Of a DNA stretch of 64,000 bases, positions 58,448 to 64,000 are shown one piece after another. The stretch's first letter is position 1. Each line of letters opens with the position of its first letter. The DNA lies in the NCBI GenBank assembly GCA_007922305.1, contig ML677358.1, positions 12,417,343 through 12,481,342 of the forward strand, read 5' to 3'. The notes under the pieces were generated by a model, which was not told the origin of the DNA, ran no database searches, and saw nothing but the letters and a program-made list of their open reading frames with translations. Position numbers and translations under genes: made by a program. Source of the DNA: Dermatemys mawii. Its lineage: Eukaryota; Chordata; Testudines; Dermatemydidae.

Positions 58448-59030
58448 AGGATATGATGGTGCTGTCAACAGTGAGGGAAAGTGGGGGGAGTCAGAGTGGG
58501 AACAAGGCGAGTTCAGGATGGCTGTTGAAGCTGTGTGACTGGATGAGATCATCCAAGGAAGGGTGCAGGGTGGGGAGGCGAACCAAGGACAGAGCCCTGG
58601 GAGAATCCTTTCTTCCCTCATCTGACCCTAGAGAGTGAAAAAGGGGAGGAGAACCCCGACCTAAAAGAGTTGTTCTAAAGGAAAAGAGAGAGGCGGGAGA
58701 ATCCGGAGAGGACAGCCTAACAGAAGCCATTTGAGAAACAGCATAATCCACACTGTGAAAACCAGCAGGGGGGGTTGGAAGGATGAGGCTGGAGCAGAGG
58801 GCCTGAGAGCGGGCCACGGGGTGAGAGTAGTGTCAGTGAAGTACAGAGATCAGAAGCAAGATTGGATGGGATCCAGGAGAGAAGAGTATTAATAAGAGTT
58901 TGAGGGAAAGATAGGTGGTGATTAGGGAGGTGTTCATCTAACCCATTAGCAAGGTTCCGGTTTGTCAGGAAATCAAGGCTGGGATTACTCTAGGTCAGGT
59001 TCTCTTTGGGTATGGGGGAAAAAAACACAT
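58448..59030. other. Non-coding, purine-rich
   Basis: G/A-rich on the plus strand throughout, giving long chance frames on both strands (58243-58638, 58491-58817). No motif. Confidence 0.4.
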
Positions 59031-59032
59031 TT

Positions 59033-59270
59033 GTTCTTAACCCTTAGTAGCTAATCTTCATTAGCAAACATGGGTTAAAATAGCAGTGAAGGCAGGGCAG
59101 CTCTGCTTTTAACTAAGTTTAGCAGCTCCAGTTAAAACTGGAGGGTAGGGTTGAAATTGAGTGGCTAACCCAAGCTAAAAGCAGAGCTGCTGTGTCTTCA
59201 TTGTTATTTTAACCCAAGCTAATATGCTAATATCCTAGCTAATATGGGTTAGCTAACCCAAGTTAAGAAC
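59033..59270. mobile_element. Palindromic MITE (238 bp)
   Basis: gttcttaacccttagtagcta at the left mirrors ttagctaacccaagttaagaac at the right. Inside, gggttaaaatagcagtgaag and 'cagctctgctttta' mirror 'taaaagcagagctgctg' and 'cattgttattttaaccc'. The whole unit can fold into one long stem. No clear target duplication. Confidence 0.75.
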
Positions 59271-60214
59271 ATACCTTTCTTTCAGCATACACACAGCCTT
59301 TGGATGACCTTCCCCAGCAGTTGTGTAGCAAACCCAAATCTGCAGGAGTTTATAACTCAGCCACAAACATTCACTACATGTTAAAATCTTAGCCTGGGCA
59401 GTTTTGCCATAAAGCCACATTTCATTGCACAAATTAAAAACAAAAATGTAACAGCCATTATATTTAGAGCTAGAATACAATAAAGTGAAAAAATGCAGAA
59501 GCAGTTTGAGATGCTTATTTTTTTCTTATAGCTCCAAAGGAATGTAGTTTAAGATGTAAAGTTTGGCAGTTCATCATACCATCCATTAGCCTTCAATATT
59601 TTCAGAGAGGAAACAAAAATGGCTAAGATGTTTAACATTGAGAAGTGCCTACTGTATAAACACAGGAACTATAATACATAAGGATATCTGTTAAATATGC
59701 TAAGCTAAACTCATCCCTGGTGCAACTTCATTGATGGAACTGGAATTTAACCAGCAATCAATTTGGTCCACATGTCCCAGTACCTCTGCCAAAATACATA
59801 TTTACACCAGCAAATCACAAAACTCTAAATGGTAAGTTACAATCTACACTGAATCTACTGGAAGGTTTTTTAAATTCTAAATATTTATTTACTGCAAGTG
59901 ATAGATAGGGCCATTATAACTGCCAGTCAAATAATACATGCTTAAATTTAAAAAATCACGTCATATATTTACATGAAGACAAGGAGATCTATGGATAAGT
60001 CATTGATCTTGACTGGGTAAATACTGTCAAATATTTTTTTCTTAATGGTCTAAACATATTAATTACTATAACACTGAATAGTTTGCATGGATGTTTTCTC
60101 AAGTGTGTAGAAAGTCCAGGGTTTTGCAACAGTGAGACATCAGCAGTCACACTCTTGTTCACGCTGTGACGTTAATTGTATAGATTAATCCCATTATTTG
60201 TTTTGAATATACCA
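59271..60214. other. Non-coding, no recognisable element
   Basis: AT-rich unique sequence. Nothing supportable. Confidence 0.45.
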
Positions 60215-60350
60215 CTCTTATTATTATTTGCATTGTGGTGGTAGTCAGGTAGCCTTATGGAGCAGGACCCCATTGTGCTAAGCACTGTACAGACATAACA
60301 AGGCATCCCTGTGCCAAGGAATTTATAATCTAAGTATTAAACAAAAGACA
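60215..60350 (+). repeat. Old amniote interspersed repeat
   Basis: Phrases ttattattatttgcattgtg, 'ggagcaggaccccattgtg' and 'ctaagcactgtacagacata', then 'atttataatctaag', belong to a repeat I know from bird, crocodile and turtle genomes. A weaker copy is at 50785-50870. Class not assigned. Confidence 0.5.
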
Positions 60351-60504
60351 TACAGGTATCCATAGATAGACGGGAAAGCACAAGGAAGCAATGAGAAACT
60401 ATGTCAGCATAGATCATGATAGGCAGTGGGCTCAGCACTCCAACTGCCAGGGCATGAGTCCTGTTTTGTAAGAGAGAACAATACTAGTCAAATCCTTCTT
60501 CAGA

Positions 60505-60780
60505 GACTGGAAGGCCAGAGGGACCATCTGGCCTGATATCCTACATAACAAAAAGCCACAGAACTTCCCCACAGTAATTCCTGTTTCATCTAAAGCAGAT
60601 CTTTTAGGAAAAAAACATGCAATCTTGATTTTAAAATTGCCAGCAATGGAGAATCCACCACAACACTTGTTAAATTGTTCCAACAATTATTTACCCTCAC
60701 TGTCAAAAATGGACACATTATTTTCATCCTGGATTAGTCTAGCATCTACTTACAACCATCAGCTCTTGTTATACCGCTTA
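60505..60780 (-). mobile_element. CR1-like LINE fragment
   Basis: Reads actggaaggccagagggacc, 'acttccccacagtaattcc', 'aatcttgattttaaaattgcc', 'agcaatggagaatccacc', 'ttaaattgttccaacaatt': an old CR1-type 3' region on the minus strand, well known from reptile genomes. Both frames crossing it (60432-60686, 60625-60891) are non-functional. Confidence 0.7.
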
Positions 60781-60899
60781 TTTTACTCATTGAGTAGCCT
60801 CTTTCAACCAATGGGATTATTTGCCCAAGTAAGGCAAAGGGGATTGGGCCCTATTTGTACAACATTTAAACAGTCTACCATCTCTCCATAGAAATGTTC

Positions 60900-61811
60900 T
60901 ATATTTCCATCAGCTGCTTCATTTCTAAAGCCATCACACAAATGGTCTAGACAACAACGGCTCTGATTGTGTAACAGAACTGTAATCTCTCAAACAAAAG
61001 CACATTTTAAAGATAAAACCATGGTTTTATTAGGCTAACAATCTGTTCTTTTTAGCACCAAGAGCCACCTCAAATGCACTGGGGATCATTGGGTAAGGGT
61101 GCTTTGTAACTCAAATTATCATAGGTCAACTCTTAAGTGCCACCCTGCAGCCATCCTTGACTTCAGGACAGCTGCAGCTGCCAAGCAAGTCTGGGATCTG
61201 GATTTATATTATGACTATAAGGAACAAAACTGCTACCCATCCAGAACAAATTTAGGGTTGCGTGAGGATGCTTTGTAGGTCCATGCGTCTTTTCCCATCA
61301 CCAGTGAGCCCAAACCCCAGCTATAATTTAAAAAAACAGCCAACCTACCCTCCCCTTTCTATGCTACTGCTCATTGCCAAGTGGATGCAGAAAAGGAATG
61401 CCAAGTTTTTGCCCTACAACCCTCCCTCATTCTGAACATGGCCCGATTCACATTATCTGGGATCTCACACTCTAAACGTAACAGCACAGATATTCTTACA
61501 CTCTGCTCAACTTAAACAATTTCCTAGAGTATTTGACAATGTGACTGCAGCCTGCTGGCAGACACAACGGAGTCATACCTCCTTACTGAACTAGTTTGAC
61601 CCAGAGACGCTATGGGGATATTCCATTGCTGTGAAAGCTCAACCAAATTTCCTCTGTTTCATAGTGAATCTAACAGGACAGCTATGGTAAATACTCGTGA
61701 AAAAAGATGATTGAAAAAGGTTCTCGTAAATCCTTTAATCACCAGATGCATGGCATCTCACATTTCAGCTCCCCCAAGCCACATGATAATGATGAACATA
61801 AATTTGAGCCC
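60900..61811. other. Non-coding, no recognisable element
   Basis: AT-rich unique sequence. Nothing supportable. Confidence 0.45.
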
Positions 61812-62040
61812 TCCTTCAGCAAGGTACTTAAGCACATGCCTAACTTCAGACACGAGTTCTTTCACTGAAGTCAAAGGACCAGATTTTTAAAGGTACTTAG
61901 GGTGCACAGAATGATTTTCAGAAGTGTCACTTTTGAAAGTCCCAATAGGGGCCTAAAGTTCCTTTAAAAATCTGGCCCAAAGAGACAACTCGCATGCTTA
62001 AACTTAGGCACATGCTTAAGTACTGAGCTGAATCAGGACC
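61812..62040. repeat. Old palindromic repeat split by a second one
   Basis: Left arm 61812-61875 (tcagcaaggtacttaagcac ... actgaagtcaaa) and right arm 61982-62040 (actcgcatgcttaaacttag ... tactgagctgaatcaggacc) are mirror halves of the 'tcctgattcagcaaagcactt' family, separated at the centre by the element at 61876-61977. Confidence 0.75.
61876..61977. mobile_element. Nested short inverted-repeat element (102 bp)
   Basis: ggaccagatttttaaagg and cctttaaaaatctggcc are nearly perfect inverted ends. caaa flanks both sides (61872-61875 and 61978-61981), a possible 4-bp duplication. The interior (ggtacttagggtgcacagaa, 'tttgaaagtcccaatagggg') matches the vocabulary of the 1065-1365 family, so that family probably has these ends. 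Confidence 0.65.
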
Positions 62041-64000
62041 ATAGTCTTGAAGGACTAAGATGCTTTCACAAGAACTAAATATAATAAATACAATAAATAA
62101 AATAAAACTGAGGCCAGTGCTATGCTGGCACCAGACTATCTCACTAACATAGTTAGCATCTCTCAGGGAAGCAGATTGCGCCAACAGGAAAAGCTCTCCC
62201 ATCGCCATAGGAGCATCTTCTCTAAAGCACTACAGCATTTTCAGTATAGACCTCACCTAAATGTTTTCTGTATGCACGTCTGTGGAATTTGTAAACATAT
62301 AATTACAGTCTAATTCTTTTGGTGCAACGTGGCTGTGCTTCCAATTCATGGATCACACCCCACCGGCAGATTTCAATCGCAAAACCGTCTTCCAGTTTGG
62401 GGGGAAAAGTGTTATGTTCCCACAGTGCTATCAATGCAGTGCATGACCATCAATAACAGCTCAGAAACTGCTACGCCCAATGAAATAATATTGGGAAACT
62501 TTTAGAAAAAAACATAAATAAGAATTTGGTCATAAAAGAAACTCCAGATTCCAAACTTCTCTTGAACTTCTTCTGCAACTTGCCAAATATACCATTCCCA
62601 GCCATTTCAGGGATTCTTGCCAGTTATGCTCCCCATCCCCACCCACTGACTCCCAGATACTGCCTACTCACTACCAATAACCATCCTGGTTTTCTTCACA
62701 TCTGCAGTATTGCCAATTCCAAGCATTCATAAATTGTGAGCGAGGCTCCTAAAATCATGAGATTGGCTTCAAGTTCATTCATTCTGAGATCTCTTCATTT
62801 CCCTTTTGAGACTTGAGTGTGTCTCTTTTCAAGCTTTTTTCTAAAACTATGAGTGAGAAAATTAGGTTTTTTTTTAAATGAAAGCAGAGATTCTCACAAT
62901 CACATGACTCTGTAAGTTGGGTCTTTAAAAATGTCATCAAATATCACATGCTTTGTGATAAAAATCACAAGAGTTGGCAGAAGTGCCATATATCTGAGAT
63001 GGATTATTTTAAAAGTTTAAAAATGAAACAGGGATCTTTTTCCTGGTGAACTAATCAATAGAGGGAAGGATCAAAAAAGCATCACTGAAAAACCACAGTC
63101 CAAATTCCACCCTGATGTAACCTCCCATCCAGCCTGTATAAAGGAACTTAAGTGCCTTCTGGAACACTTTAATTTAAGCATACCAGTGTACATGCAGGAT
63201 CAGGCCCTACGTGATGGTTATATATAGCCCCATTTTCCAAGCATTATGAATGTCCACAGTTTTAAAACTCTTGCATAGTTTGCAAAAAATGTTTTTCCTC
63301 GAGGTATTTATCATTTTTACTTTACATGTCCATCTATGAATCGCCAGAGAAATTATACAGCAGTGAGAATTGCAGTGTTAAGGTACACACCTTCTAAAAT
63401 GGCACAGAGGGCTTGCAGGAAATATCTGGGTTATTGAACTGCAATCCAAAATGCACAGCGTGAGCATTTCCACTTGGAGACTCTTGCTCTCAGACAGAAG
63501 AGAAAAGAAAAGATTCCTTAGCAGGATCTTTAGGAACTGGAAAAGCTACTCCATAGCAATGCGTCTTACAACTCTCCCCTAAACAGAAAGAAAAATCTCA
63601 TGTTTTATGGTAGAACAGTTCCCTTCACCACACAGATAGTATTCGTCTTAGGGCTATAAGATCCTTGAACAAGTAACCCAGCTATTACAGTTTCAGATTT
63701 ACCATACCTAATGGCCAAACATCAGTTTGCAGGGAAAAAAAATCCCTAGAATTCAGTTATATCCCATGATGGTCCCATTGCAGGTGTCGACTAACAGTTC
63801 AGCAATATTTCCACACTAGCTAGGAATATTCCATTTTTCACCAATTTCTGTTTCTATAAGCAACAAAACTGAGATTACAGGTAAAGCTGTCAAACAATTT
63901 TCTAAAGGAGGTTTGTTGAAGAGAGGCTTTTTTTAAAAAAATGAAACTTTTGGGGAAAAATTGTCAAAGATTTTGCACATTTCTTGCTAAAATGTTCTAT
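62041..64000. other. Non-coding, mostly unique
   Basis: AT-rich to the window end. 63094-63215 contains a relic of a 'ccctgatgtaac ... caggatcaggccc' repeat. No gene or intact element. Confidence 0.45.

Noticed and set aside
58187..58817. Long frames on both strands (up to 131 codons)
   Set aside because: Purine-rich sequence lacking stops by composition, overlapping a dispersed inverted-repeat element.

Overview
The window looks like AT-rich, non-coding nuclear DNA from a reptile, most likely a turtle, with a crocodilian as second choice. The argument is the repeat set. It contains CR1 LINE tails, several non-autonomous hAT elements with CAGGGGTCGGCAACC-like or CAGTGGTTCCCAAAC-like ends, many short inverted-repeat elements ending in GTCTACACT-like sequence, solo LTRs starting TGTGAC, MIR/CORE-SINE remnants, and two retroelement 3' ends resembling Penelope-like sequences. 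I recognise these from testudine and crocodilian genomes by memory; no database was searched.

No complete protein-coding gene, rRNA, canonical tRNA or CRISPR array is visible. Nearly all open frames are chance ORFs. Two short stretches could be exons and are listed with low confidence: 4939-5196 on the minus strand and 13362-13470 on the plus strand. The window is therefore either a gene desert or the inside of one or more large introns.

Layout. 1-8.4 kb: mostly unique sequence, old palindromic repeats, a MIR and the minus-strand candidate exon. 8.4-12 kb: a hAT copy, a solo LTR and a palindromic hAT MITE. 13-20.4 kb: a candidate exon, a few MITEs and a 953-bp hAT with a perfect 8-bp target duplication. 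20.4-27.2 kb: mostly unique, with one MITE, an AT/AC microsatellite and a LINE remnant. 27.2-32.3 kb: a solo LTR with a hairpin hAT nested in it, then two more hATs, one holding a G-rich minisatellite. 32.6-39.4 kb: MIRs, a CR1 tail and the two Penelope-like ends. 40.4-49.9 kb: a cluster of MITEs with 3-bp target duplications, a decayed L2/CR1-like LINE and a putative LTR. 52-62 kb: MITEs, two of them nested inside older palindromic repeats, a GA microsatellite containing a 10-base assembly gap, a tRNA-like sequence, and CR1 remnants. The rest shows nothing recognisable.

The strongest evidence is structural: target-site duplications and terminal inverted repeats read directly at many insertions, and nesting that gives relative ages. 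The most unusual observation is that both Penelope-like ends keep a layout resembling a hammerhead ribozyme core.
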